A DNA stretch of 16,306 nucleotides from an uncultured Sphingobium sp. (GCA_946479185.1 CAMLFF010000039.1:1-16306); one strand, 5' to 3'; shown: positions 1 through 7,137, numbered from the stretch's first letter. Made by a program: numbers and translations. The notes: generated from the letters alone by a model not told the origin.

Positions 1-282
1 GCGCTGACCGATCCGGCGCAATTGCGCGACTATGTGCGCATGGCCTCGATTCCGCTCTACCATCCTGTCGGCACGGCAAAAATGGGCCAGCGCGATGATC
101 CGATGGCGGTGGTCGATAGCGACCTCAAGCTGATCGGCGTCGAGGGGCTGTGGGTCGCCGACGCGTCGATCATGCCGACGCTGCCGCAGGGCAACACCAA
201 TGCGACCGCAATCATGATTGGCGACAAAGGCTCGGATCATGTGATCCGCACGCTGCGCAAGAACGAACAGGCAGGAGGCTGA
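1..282 (+). CDS. GMC-family oxidoreductase, C-terminal fragment (5' end outside window)
   Basis: This is the last 93 residues of a glucose-methanol-choline (GMC) flavoprotein oxidoreductase; the reading frame is open from base 1, so the gene starts upstream of the window. The tail carries the family's C-terminal signature: HPVGTAKMG (the His normally acts as active-site base), then VVDSDLKLIGVEGLWVADAS, IMPTLPQGNTNATAIMIGDK, with the Asn/His position of the catalytic pair occupied by Asn in GNTN. GMC enzymes oxidise alcohols to aldehydes using FAD. The stop TGA (280-282) lies 2 bp before the GTG of the dioxygenase gene, whose ribosome-binding site is inside this gene's last codons, so the two are very probably co-transcribed and perhaps translationally coupled. 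In Sphingobium SYK-6, GMC oxidases act on the alcohol side chain of lignin dimers, which would fit the neighbour, but the substrate cannot be read from this fragment. Confidence 0.9.
   Translation, partial: ALTDPAQLRDYVRMASIPLYHPVGTAKMGQRDDPMAVVDSDLKLIGVEGLWVADASIMPTLPQGNTNATAIMIGDKGSDHVIRTLRKNEQAGG
273..278 (+). promoter_or_regulatory. Strong Shine-Dalgarno deciding the GTG start at 285
   Basis: A perfect AGGAGG lies 6 bp upstream of GTG at 285-287, inside the 3' end of the preceding GMC gene. It supports GTG 285 as the true start over any upstream in-frame start. Independent support: with this start, the dioxygenase's key residues fall at Tyr101, Lys134, His167 and His218, which to my memory matches lignostilbene dioxygenase numbering. 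Confidence 0.85.
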
Positions 283-284
283 TA

Positions 285-1769
285 GTGGCGAACTTCCCGA
301 AAAGCATTCACTTCACGGGGTTGAATAACCCGGTCGGCATCGAATGGTTGGCGCGCAATCTTGATGTGATCGGGGAGATTCCACCCGAGGTCGATGGCGC
401 CTTCTTCCGCGCCGTTCCCGATCCCGCCGTGGCGCCGATGTTTGAGGATGATATCGTCCTCTCCGGCGATGGCATGGTCGCCCGCTTCGACATAAGCGGC
501 GGCAAGGTCGATTATGCGATCCGCTATGTGGAGACCGAGCGCTACAAGCTGGAGCGCGATGCGCGGCGGGCGCTGTTTGGCCAATATCGCAATCCTTTCA
601 CCGATGATCCTAGTGTTGCGGGCAAGGATCGTACCGTCGCCAACACGACGCCGGTCTGGCACGCCGGACGGCTCTTCATGACCAAGGAGGATGGCCTTGG
701 TTATGAGATCAATCCACATACGCTGGAGACGATCGGGCGCTGGGATTATTGCGGCGCGCTGCGTTCGCAAACCTTCACTGCGCACCCCCGTATCGATCCT
801 GTGACGGGTGAGATGTTCTTCTTCGGCTATGAGGCTGGCGGCCTGTGCACCAATGATGTCGCCTATTGCATTGCGGACAAGGAGGGCAAGCTGACGAGCG
901 AGCAATGGTTCGAGCAGCCCTATTGCTCGACCATTCACGACTTCGCGATCAGTGAAAAATACGCGATTTTCCCGATCTTCCCGACCACAGCCGATCTTGA
1001 GCGGCTCAAGGGCGGCGGCGCGCATTGGGCGCATCAGCAGGAGCTGGAGAGCTGGGTCGGCATCATGCCGCGCTATGGCAAGGTGGAGGAAATGCGCTGG
1101 TTCCGTGGGCGCCCCGGCATTTCCGCCTTCCATTTGGTCAACGCGTTCGACGATGGCGATCTGGTCCATCTCGACGTCTGTCTCTCGGACACGAACGCGT
1201 TTGGATTTATGCGCGAAGCAGGCGGCATCCAGCGCGATCAGCGCGAGATCGGCGGCGGGCTTACGCGCTGGACGTTCGACATGAGCAAGGCTGGGGAAAG
1301 CTATGAGGAGCGGGTGATGGGCCCGCCGGGCGACATGCCGCGCCTGCGCGATGCCGATCAGGGCCGGCCCTATCGTGCGGCCTGGTATATGAGCATGAAC
1401 CCGCAAGGCGGCCCGCCGCTGCCGGGCGGTCCGGTGGGCGCGGCATTCAACGCGATGCTGCGGATCGAGCCCGGCAATGGTCGCATCGACATGATGCCGC
1501 TAGACTTTGGCATGGGTATCAATGAGCCAGTGCATGTCCCCTCGGCCTCTCCCGAGCATGAGGGATGGCTGCTCGCTATGGTCGATCGCCAGAGCGGAGA
1601 AAACACATTCCAGTCCGAGCTGTGGATCGTCGAGGCGGGCGATATCGCCAAGGGTCCAGTTGCGCGGGTGCCGATGCCGTTGCCGATGCGGGCGCAGGTG
1701 CATGGTAGCTGGGTGTCTCGCGCGCAGCTGAATGGCGCACGGGCGCGGCAGGCAGAGCTCGCGGCCTGA
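285..1769 (+). CDS. Carotenoid-oxygenase family protein, lignostilbene-alpha,beta-dioxygenase (LSD/NOV) type
   Basis: This is a 494-residue non-haem iron dioxygenase of the carotenoid cleavage/RPE65 superfamily. Such enzymes split a C=C bond with O2, giving two aldehydes. The four iron-ligand histidines are visible: His167 (TAHPRIDP), His218 (STIHDFAI), His283 (SAFHLVNAFDDGD) and His473 (VHGSWVSR). The segment YRNPFTDDP places a tyrosine at 101, and TKEDGLGYE places a lysine at 134; in bacterial LSDs these two residues contact the 4-hydroxyl of the stilbene. This points to a phenolic stilbene (lignostilbene, resveratrol-like) rather than a carotenoid. Residue 59 is Leu (VLSGDGMV), where I recall Phe in LsdA/NOV1, so substrate preference may differ. 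No signal peptide is seen, so the enzyme is presumably cytoplasmic. Length is normal for LSDs. It sits 2 bp after the GMC gene and 3 bp before the SDR gene, consistent with one operon. Family is near certain; substrate is inferred. Confidence 0.92.
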   Translation: MANFPKSIHFTGLNNPVGIEWLARNLDVIGEIPPEVDGAFFRAVPDPAVAPMFEDDIVLSGDGMVARFDISGGKVDYAIRYVETERYKLERDARRALFGQYRNPFTDDPSVAGKDRTVANTTPVWHAGRLFMTKEDGLGYEINPHTLETIGRWDYCGALRSQTFTAHPRIDPVTGEMFFFGYEAGGLCTNDVAYCIADKEGKLTSEQWFEQPYCSTIHDFAISEKYAIFPIFPTTADLERLKGGGAHWAHQQELESWVGIMPRYGKVEEMRWFRGRPGISAFHLVNAFDDGDLVHLDVCLSDTNAFGFMREAGGIQRDQREIGGGLTRWTFDMSKAGESYEERVMGPPGDMPRLRDADQGRPYRAAWYMSMNPQGGPPLPGGPVGAAFNAMLRIEPGNGRIDMMPLDFGMGINEPVHVPSASPEHEGWLLAMVDRQSGENTFQSELWIVEAGDIAKGPVARVPMPLPMRAQVHGSWVSRAQLNGARARQAELAA

Positions 1770-1772
1770 GCC

Positions 1773-2702
1773 ATGCGGCTTGCGGGCAAGGTCGCGCTGG
1801 TTACGGGCGCGGGGCGGGGGCTAGGCCGGGCCTATGCACTCGCGCTCGCGGCGGAAGGCGCACATGTCGTCGTCAATGATCTTGGCGGCAACAGCCTAGG
1901 TGAGGGCGGGGATGATCTGCCTGCGCAGTACGTGGGTGCGGAGATCATCGCGGCGGGCGGCAAGGCCTCCGCTGACATGAGCGACATATCCGACTGGTCG
2001 GCAGCGCAGGCGCTGGTGGATGGCATTTGCGCACAGCATGGCCGCCTCGATATCCTCGTCAACAATGCCGGGATCAGCCGGTCTGGACTGCTCGGTGATC
2101 TGAGCGAAGAAGATTGGGACCGGCAGTTCAGCGTCAACGTGAAAGGCGCTACGGCGCTGATCGACGCCGCCGCGCGCCATTGGCTTACGCAAGCGCCGGC
2201 ACCCCGCGCGATCGTCAACATTTCCTCCCCCGCCGGGCCGCATCCCATCCCGCCCATCGGCCTTTACAGCGCGACCAAGGCGGCAATGGCGGCGTTGACG
2301 ATGAGCGCCGCGCAGGAGCTTGCGCCGCTCGGCGTGCGGGTGAATGCGCTGTCGCCCATTGCACGAACGCGGCTGATCGAGAAAGCGCCGCAGGAGGTCC
2401 AGGAGATGATGGCGCCGCGCGAGGGCTATGACCCATTCGCGCCCGAGCATGCCGCACGGCTACTCTTGTGCCTGTGCCTCCCCGACGCGCGTTTCACAGG
2501 GCGATTGCTCGGGTGCCTTGGCGATGAGGTCTATCTCTACCGGCCCTGGTCAGCGGATTATCGCATCGACAATGGCGGCGCGCCGTGGACGATCACTGCG
2601 CTAGAGCAGGCGCTTGGATCACTGCCGCAGCAAGATATCTGCTGGATGATGACGGCGGACGGGCTTGTCGAACAGCCCCTGCCACCAACCACGCTAGGCT
2701 GA
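1773..2702 (+). CDS. SDR-family oxidoreductase, MFE-2 / (3R)-hydroxyacyl-CoA dehydrogenase type
   Basis: This 309-residue protein is a short-chain dehydrogenase/reductase. The N-terminal Rossmann fold has TGAGRGLG (11-18) followed by VVVNDLGG (33-39), the strand-2 sequence typical of the dehydrogenase part of peroxisomal multifunctional enzyme type 2 and its bacterial relatives. It continues with NNAG (97-100), the active-site serine region NISSPAG (149-155) and the catalytic YSATK (Tyr165, Lys169). About 60 residues after the core form a C-terminal extension, also usual in this subgroup. It probably oxidises a hydroxyl group with NAD(P)+, possibly on a CoA thioester. It starts 3 bp after the dioxygenase stop with no strong ribosome-binding site, suggesting coupled translation. 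Its last 9 bp overlap the end of the opposite-strand SDR gene. Substrate unknown. Confidence 0.9.
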   Translation: MRLAGKVALVTGAGRGLGRAYALALAAEGAHVVVNDLGGNSLGEGGDDLPAQYVGAEIIAAGGKASADMSDISDWSAAQALVDGICAQHGRLDILVNNAGISRSGLLGDLSEEDWDRQFSVNVKGATALIDAAARHWLTQAPAPRAIVNISSPAGPHPIPPIGLYSATKAAMAALTMSAAQELAPLGVRVNALSPIARTRLIEKAPQEVQEMMAPREGYDPFAPEHAARLLLCLCLPDARFTGRLLGCLGDEVYLYRPWSADYRIDNGGAPWTITALEQALGSLPQQDICWMMTADGLVEQPLPPTTLG

Positions 2703-3512
2703 CGGCCAGGCTTCACGCACAGCCTGAACCCGTGCCTCAAACTTGTCGCGATGTGTCGGGTGGGTGATGATGTAGAGCCGCTTGGCGACGATGCCTTCCA
2801 GCACCATCTGACCGACCTCATCGGGATCCATCCAGCTATCCGATGCGATGCGCTCCTGATCCTCAGGGGTCCTCGAACGATCCGCCACACTGCCCATGAA
2901 GCGCGCCGGTCGGTTGCCATCGATATCAAGAATATTGCTGCGCACGAGGCCGGGGCACAGCACGCTCACACCGATACCAGCCGCTGCGAACTCCGGAGCC
3001 AGCGCCTCGCTCAGCGCGACAACAGCAGTTTTGGTCGTGCCATAGATTGCCATTGCCGCTGGCACCGTCGCCAGCCCAGCGAGCGAGGCAGTGTTGACGA
3101 TATGACCGCCCGAAGGATTGGCGCGCAGCAGTGGCTCGAATGTCATGATGCCATTGATGACCCCGCCAAGATTGACCTGCAGCCCAAAGTCCCAATCGGC
3201 ATAGCTCACCTGATCCCAGCTGCGCTGAATGCCGACGCCTGCATTGTTCACAAGGATATCGACCCGCCCGAACCTTTCGACCACCGCCTGCGCTGCCTGT
3301 GCCATAGCCGCCCGGTCGCTGACGTCGGTCTGGATGAAAGCGAGCTGCGCCTCATGTTCCGAGAGGTTGGCCTGCGCCTGCGCAATATGATCCGCGCGTA
3401 GATCGAGCACAGCCACCTGCGCGCCCGCACCGAGCAGCGCTCTGACGATGCCAAGGCCGATGCCGCTCGCCCCGCCAGTTACGATCGCGACCTTGCCCTC
3501 AAACGCGCTCAT
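2694..3512 (-). CDS. SDR-family oxidoreductase (classical type)
   Basis: A 272-residue classical SDR. TGGASGIG (12-19) binds the dinucleotide; Asp37 in VLDLRAD, at the end of strand 2, suggests NAD(H) preference. NNAG is at 89-92, the catalytic serine is Ser143 (NTASLAG), and the YGTTK motif gives Tyr157 and Lys161. It is the last gene of the leftward operon. Its ATG (3512-3510) directly abuts the TGA of the DUF3237 gene, and no Shine-Dalgarno is visible, so translation probably depends on the upstream gene. Its 3' end overlaps the convergent SDR by 9 bp. It shares little with the two other SDRs of the window beyond the family motifs, so this is not a recent local duplication. Substrate unknown; an alcohol or ketone step in the catabolic pathway is inferred from context. 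Confidence 0.9.
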   Translation of the reverse strand: MSAFEGKVAIVTGGASGIGLGIVRALLGAGAQVAVLDLRADHIAQAQANLSEHEAQLAFIQTDVSDRAAMAQAAQAVVERFGRVDILVNNAGVGIQRSWDQVSYADWDFGLQVNLGGVINGIMTFEPLLRANPSGGHIVNTASLAGLATVPAAMAIYGTTKTAVVALSEALAPEFAAAGIGVSVLCPGLVRSNILDIDGNRPARFMGSVADRSRTPEDQERIASDSWMDPDEVGQMVLEGIVAKRLYIITHPTHRDKFEARVQAVREAWPSA

Positions 3513-4043
3513 TCAAAGGATCTTGTAATAGCGCACAATGTTGCCATCCGTCAGCCGCGCGCCCGCGCCGATGAAGGCATGGCGGGCGAGCCAATCATGC
3601 TTGCCCTTGGGCGCATCGAAGCTCGTCAATGTGCGGAAATAATATTCGTCGGGGCTGACCGTCTCGTCGCTCGCGCCATTCGCAATCCGGCTGAAGCGCG
3701 GCATCACATCGGGCGTGCGCCCCCAGATGAAGCCGCGATTGTGCAGCATGATCGGCGTGCCATCGGCTTCCTGCAACAGGTAGCGCGCGTCAAGCTGCAC
3801 GACGCCATCGCTGCGGAACGTTGCATAGTCCCCGCCGCTCGCCGGGAGCACTGTTCCGTTCAGGGTCGGCCCGCGAAATGCGCCCTCCGAGACGACGACA
3901 AAGCCCTTGTCCGGCCCAGACGGGAGGTCTTTGAGGCGAGGCAGGGGATGAAAGCGCAGTCGCACTTCCAGCGCTAGCTCCATCCCCGGCATTTCGGGGA
4001 AATTCTCGACCTGATCGAAGAGGGACATCATCGGCTCCGTCAT
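3513..4043 (-). CDS. DUF3237 domain-containing protein
   Basis: A 176-residue protein matching the DUF3237 pattern: GAFRGPTLNGTVLPASGGDY (54-73), then a DGVVQLDARYLLQEADGTPI stretch (79-98) and HNRGFIWG, ending with a predicted beta-strand around NIVRYYKIL. DUF3237 proteins are small beta-rich proteins of unknown biochemical function, often found in aromatic or terpenoid catabolic clusters. The ATG at 4043 overlaps the transporter's TGA as ATGA. An alternative start is the ATG pair five residues in (MMSLFDQ), preceded by GGAG. The reading frame stays open upstream to 4340, but that part is antisense-like, low-complexity Arg-rich sequence lying within the transporter gene. No signal peptide or membrane segment. 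Confidence 0.85.
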   Translation of the reverse strand: MTEPMMSLFDQVENFPEMPGMELALEVRLRFHPLPRLKDLPSGPDKGFVVVSEGAFRGPTLNGTVLPASGGDYATFRSDGVVQLDARYLLQEADGTPIMLHNRGFIWGRTPDVMPRFSRIANGASDETVSPDEYYFRTLTSFDAPKGKHDWLARHAFIGAGARLTDGNIVRYYKIL

Positions 4044-5308
4044 GATATGATTTTGTGTCGCGCGCGTTGGGCGGCTGGCACGAGCCAAGTCGCGGCGAGG
4101 CATCCGGCGGGCGCCAGCGCGGCGAACAGGAAGAAGCCACTGACGCTGATACCCGATGCGATCAGCCACCCGCCGACCATCGGACCGCCGATAGCGCCGA
4201 TGCGCGCCACTGCGACGCCAAAGCCAATCGCCGTCGCCATATAGCGGGCGGGAAAGAAATCGGTCGCGATCGCGATGAGTGCGAGGTGCACGCCCGCTAT
4301 TGCGCCCGCTGACAGGAACAGCAAAACGCCCCAGATCCAAGGATCCGCCTTTATGAATGAGAGGCCGAGAAATGCCAGAACGATCGTCGCATAGGCCGCG
4401 CTGAGCACCCAGGTGACCCGGCTCTTATCCACCAGCTTGGCGATTAAAAGCCCCACGACAAGGCCGCCCAGATTGACGATAGACATGAAGCGGGCGGAGA
4501 GATCAACCGAGAAGCCGACCTGAGGCAGCAGCGTGGGTATCCAGCTGCTCGTGAGATAGATGGCGAAGGCGTTGAGGCCGTAGATCAGCACGAAGATTGC
4601 CGTCGCGACGAGCAGCGGCGGGCGCAGGATGTCGAGCAGTTGACCGCCCTTGCGCGCGGGCTTGGCGGCTGGCGGTTCGTCCTGCCGTTCGGGCAACATG
4701 CCTTGGCGGGGAAACAGGAAGAACAGCGCCACCGCGAGCAACACGGTGGCGATGCCGGGCAGTAGAAAGATTGCGCGCCAGCCGCCGAACGACACCAGCA
4801 GCGGCACGACAAGCCCGGACGTGATGCCGCCAATGGCGATCCCGAGGGAGACGATCGTGATCGTGCTCGCGCGCTTGCCTTCCGGCGCCCAAAGCGCGAC
4901 CTGTGCGGTGACGTTGGGCAGGCAGGCGCCAAGCATCAGCCCGGTCAGCAGCCGCCAGACAGAAAAGCAGGTCACGCTCTCCGCAGTGGCCGTGCCCATT
5001 GTGGCAAGCCCGATCAGCGCGACGGTGATGATGATCGTTGGTCGGCGGCCATAGCGATCGCCGATTGGCGCTAGGAACACCGCGCCAGCACCTAGCCCTA
5101 CAAGCACGGCGGAAAGGGCAAAGCCGAAGCTCGCTGCCGGAATGCCAAGCTCGCGCACGATATGCGGCAGCGCGAGTGGCAGGGCGGCAAGATCATAGCC
5201 ATCCACGAAAAGGATCATCGCGCTCAGGATCAGGCCGAGTAGCAACCTTGGGCTATAGGCGCGGGGCGGCTCGTCCACAGGCAGGGCCGAGGTGGCGGCT
5301 ATGCTCAT
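4040..5308 (-). CDS. MFS transporter, aromatic acid:H+ symporter (AAHS, PcaK-like) type
   Basis: A 422-residue major facilitator with about 12 hydrophobic segments. TM1 carries DGYD (36-39), a hallmark of the AAHS family (4-hydroxybenzoate transporter PcaK and relatives), and the loop 2-3 motif GDRYGRRP (83-90) is intact. The central cytoplasmic loop is about residues 200-228, rich in Pro, Lys and Arg. AAHS proteins import aromatic acids with protons across the inner membrane. It lies between an SDR and the DUF3237 gene with ATGA overlaps on both sides, so it is made with the catabolic enzymes, which supports an aromatic substrate for the pathway. No ribosome-binding site is obvious before ATG 5308. 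The exact substrate is not deducible. Confidence 0.88.
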   Translation of the reverse strand: MSIAATSALPVDEPPRAYSPRLLLGLILSAMILFVDGYDLAALPLALPHIVRELGIPAASFGFALSAVLVGLGAGAVFLAPIGDRYGRRPTIIITVALIGLATMGTATAESVTCFSVWRLLTGLMLGACLPNVTAQVALWAPEGKRASTITIVSLGIAIGGITSGLVVPLLVSFGGWRAIFLLPGIATVLLAVALFFLFPRQGMLPERQDEPPAAKPARKGGQLLDILRPPLLVATAIFVLIYGLNAFAIYLTSSWIPTLLPQVGFSVDLSARFMSIVNLGGLVVGLLIAKLVDKSRVTWVLSAAYATIVLAFLGLSFIKADPWIWGVLLFLSAGAIAGVHLALIAIATDFFPARYMATAIGFGVAVARIGAIGGPMVGGWLIASGISVSGFFLFAALAPAGCLAATWLVPAAQRARHKIIS

Positions 5309-6111
5309 GCGCTTTGCAACTGTTCGGCGAGCATGGCGGGGAGATCCCAGTCAACATCGAGATAGCGGCCCGAGAGCGCATCGAAGCGTCCCGATGCTAG
5401 ATCGACTGCCAGCGCTTGCAACTTTGCGCGGGCGGTGGCGCTGTCCTCCGGCGTGATGCTCTCGAGCAAAGCGACAAGGGGCGCGGCATGCGCGCGGGCA
5501 TCGGGGGAGGCAAGTGTCCGGCTCGCCATGTCGGTGAGGATCGTGCCCGGTTGAACGGCGAAGGCGCGGATGGCCCTGCTTGCTTGCTCGGCGTCGATAT
5601 GCTCGGTCAGGCGAATGAGGCTGGCCTTGGCGACGGCATAGGCCGAGGCATTGGGGGCCACAAAGGTTCCCGCTTGCGAGGCGATGTTGATGATGCGGCC
5701 ATGATTTGCTGCCTCCATACCCTTCAATGCGCGCGTGGTGCAGAGCAGCGCACCTAGCAGATGGACAGATTGCGCGCTCCACCAGTCGGTGACATCGATA
5801 TGACCGATCGGCCCTATTGGCCCCTGAACGCCCGCATTGTTCACCAATATACTGATCGGGCCGAGCGCCTGTTCGGTCCGCGCAAAGGCTGCCTCGACGC
5901 TGGCGGCATCGGTGACGTCACAAGTGATCGCGATGGCGCGTCCGCCGCGCGCTTGCAGGTCAGCCGCGACCTGCGCGATTTCGCCTTCGGATCGCGCGGC
6001 TACTGCCACAGCAGCTCCCGCGTCGGACAGGGCCTCGGCAATGGCGTGACCCAGCCCGCGACCTCCGCCGGTCACGAAGGCGGTTTCGCCTCGCAGCGCC
6101 TGCATTGTCAT
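5305..6111 (-). CDS. SDR-family oxidoreductase
   Basis: A 268-residue classical SDR. TGGGRGLG (14-21) is the cofactor motif; the second strand ends AVAARSEGE with Arg40 and no acidic residue, which favours NADP(H). NNAG is at 91-94, the catalytic serine is Ser145 (NIASQAG), and YAVAK gives Tyr158 and Lys162. It has ATGA overlaps with both neighbours (NTF2-like gene upstream, transporter downstream). An AGGA lies 8 bp before the start, an acceptable ribosome-binding site. The cofactor difference from the SDR ending the operon suggests the two work in different steps or directions. Substrate unknown. Confidence 0.9.
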   Translation of the reverse strand: MTMQALRGETAFVTGGGRGLGHAIAEALSDAGAAVAVAARSEGEIAQVAADLQARGGRAIAITCDVTDAASVEAAFARTEQALGPISILVNNAGVQGPIGPIGHIDVTDWWSAQSVHLLGALLCTTRALKGMEAANHGRIINIASQAGTFVAPNASAYAVAKASLIRLTEHIDAEQASRAIRAFAVQPGTILTDMASRTLASPDARAHAAPLVALLESITPEDSATARAKLQALAVDLASGRFDALSGRYLDVDWDLPAMLAEQLQSA

Positions 6112-7007
6112 GGGCGATGTCCTGTGGCGCCATCCCAGGGGGAGGGCATGTGATAGGGGACGGTGATGAAATTCGCTTCGATCTGGCGGATCGCGCCGTC
6201 CTCAATGCGGAAGAGTTCGGACAGATAGAAGCTGTGCGGACGGCGGATGTGGGACTCGATTTCGGTCCCGTCAGTTAGCTTATAATGCGCGAGACGGCCG
6301 CAATGATCGATGAAGCCGTGGGCGAAGACGAGGCCATAGTCCTCGTCGATCAGCGGGTAGCGACGACCGCGCAGGCGATCATCATAGCGATAGAAGCCCA
6401 TGCGGAACTGCTCCTCACAACCGAGATGCGCATTCACCAGCGGGAAATCGGGATTGTTCGTGGTCTGCACGCCATTTTCCACACGCTCGCAATCGGGGTG
6501 GAAGCGGGTGAAAAGCTGGCCATCATTTTGCTGCAGCGTCGAAAAATAGCCATCGGCGACGGAAAGCAGCCGTTCGCGGGTCATACGCTTATCGACCGGG
6601 ATGGCGCTTTGGAAGGCAGCTTTCGGCTCGAAGCGCGGGTTAGGAAAGACCAAAGCTTCATCGACTTGGCGGACGATCAGCGTTTCCACCTCCGTGATTG
6701 CGTCCTGCGCGTTGACGCCGATGCGCAGCGCCATCGCCGAATGATGCTGTGTTTCGTCCACGGTGGTGAACAGGCCGACCTGGCCCGTCTTGCAGTCGGC
6801 AAAGCGCAGGTCATAATCGCCGCGCCCCGTGATGGTGCCCCACAGGCCGTCGCCGATCGCCAGCTCGACATTATTTTCGGTGGTCCGCACCATCGGCGCC
6901 CAATCGAGCTTTGCGGGGTCGTGTGCCACAAGCGCTGCGAGATATTGATCCAGCACCGCATAGAGGCGCTCGCGCGTCCACGGCGCGATCAGGGCGTTTC
7001 GCATCAT
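6108..7007 (-). CDS. Tandem NTF2-like (SnoaL-fold-like) protein
   Basis: A 299-residue protein that reads as two copies of an NTF2/SnoaL-like module. Copy 1 begins TRERLYAVLDQYLAALVAHD (11-30) with RTTENNVEL following (41-49); copy 2 begins TRERLLSVADGYFSTLQQND (143-162) with RVENGVQT (175-182). The later strands also align (LRFADCKTGQVGLF against YPLIDEDYGLVFAH). NTF2-like folds serve as cofactor-free isomerases, lyases, dehydratases or cyclases. In Novosphingobium a member (LdpA) deformylates a diarylpropane to lignostilbene, the substrate of lignostilbene dioxygenase, so this protein may act just before the dioxygenase; that is inference. It is the first gene of the leftward operon. Two consecutive ATGs (7007, 7004) follow GGGAGAGG; the second has the better spacing. 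The fold assignment rests on the pattern I can see, with a DUF-type alternative possible. Confidence 0.72.
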   Translation of the reverse strand: MMRNALIAPWTRERLYAVLDQYLAALVAHDPAKLDWAPMVRTTENNVELAIGDGLWGTITGRGDYDLRFADCKTGQVGLFTTVDETQHHSAMALRIGVNAQDAITEVETLIVRQVDEALVFPNPRFEPKAAFQSAIPVDKRMTRERLLSVADGYFSTLQQNDGQLFTRFHPDCERVENGVQTTNNPDFPLVNAHLGCEEQFRMGFYRYDDRLRGRRYPLIDEDYGLVFAHGFIDHCGRLAHYKLTDGTEIESHIRRPHSFYLSELFRIEDGAIRQIEANFITVPYHMPSPWDGATGHRP

Positions 7008-7038
7008 CCTCTCCCGATGCCGCTCTTTGTGCGGTTAA

Positions 7039-7059
7039 ATCATAACGAATGATACGAAT
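7039..7059. repeat. Candidate operator, left copy (ATCAT-N5-ATGAT)
   Basis: ATCATAACGA (7039-7048) is the exact reverse complement of 7128-7137. Here it forms ATCAT (7039-7043) / ATGAT (7049-7053) with a 5-bp centre. It is also the first unit of an imperfect direct repeat (ATAACGAAT 7042-7050, GATACGAAT 7051-7059). It lies upstream of the leftward operon, 31 bp before its first ATG. Confidence 0.4.
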
Positions 7060-7109
7060 ACGCCATGCCGGGGCGTGACTGTCAAGCGCTCAGTCGCACG
7101 CCATGATAG

Positions 7110-7137
7110 TTGAAATAATAATAACGCTCGTTATGAT
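7110..7137 (+). promoter_or_regulatory. Candidate sigma70-type promoter for the aldehyde dehydrogenase gene
   Basis: TTGAAA (7110-7115) and TATGAT (7132-7137) are separated by 16 bp and end 30 bp before the ATG at 7168. Both hexamers are one or two bases from consensus. The palindrome at 7121-7134 covers the spacer and the start of the -10, the place where a repressor would block polymerase. Confidence 0.55.
7121..7137. repeat. Candidate operator, right copy (ATAACG-CT-CGTTAT palindrome)
   Basis: ATAACG (7121-7126) and CGTTAT (7129-7134) form a 6-bp inverted repeat with a 2-bp centre, continuing into the shared 10-mer TCGTTATGAT (7128-7137). It overlaps the -10 of the ALDH promoter. Size and symmetry suit a dimeric TetR/MarR/GntR-type regulator; no such gene is in the window. 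Confidence 0.45.

Noticed and set aside
150..284. In-frame N-terminal extension of the dioxygenase to 150
   Set aside because: It lies entirely within the GMC gene in another frame, reads as low-complexity His/Asp/Arg-rich sequence, and GTG 285 has a perfect AGGAGG and gives the expected residue numbering.
237..1406. Long open frame (389 residues) antisense to the dioxygenase
   Set aside because: It mirrors a clearly functional gene in GC-rich DNA, contains no recognisable domain, and has no ribosome-binding site that I can support.
4044..4340. N-terminal extension of the DUF3237 protein
   Set aside because: It is Arg-rich translation of the transporter gene in another frame; DUF3237 similarity starts only after ATG 4043, which forms the same ATGA overlap as the neighbouring junctions.
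1773..6111. Recent duplication among the three SDR genes
   Set aside because: They share only family motifs; cofactor loops, lengths and C-termini differ clearly.
7060..7105. ACGCCATG direct repeat in the divergent promoter region
   Set aside because: Eight bases only, and no relation to the two candidate operators; noted, but not claimed as a site.
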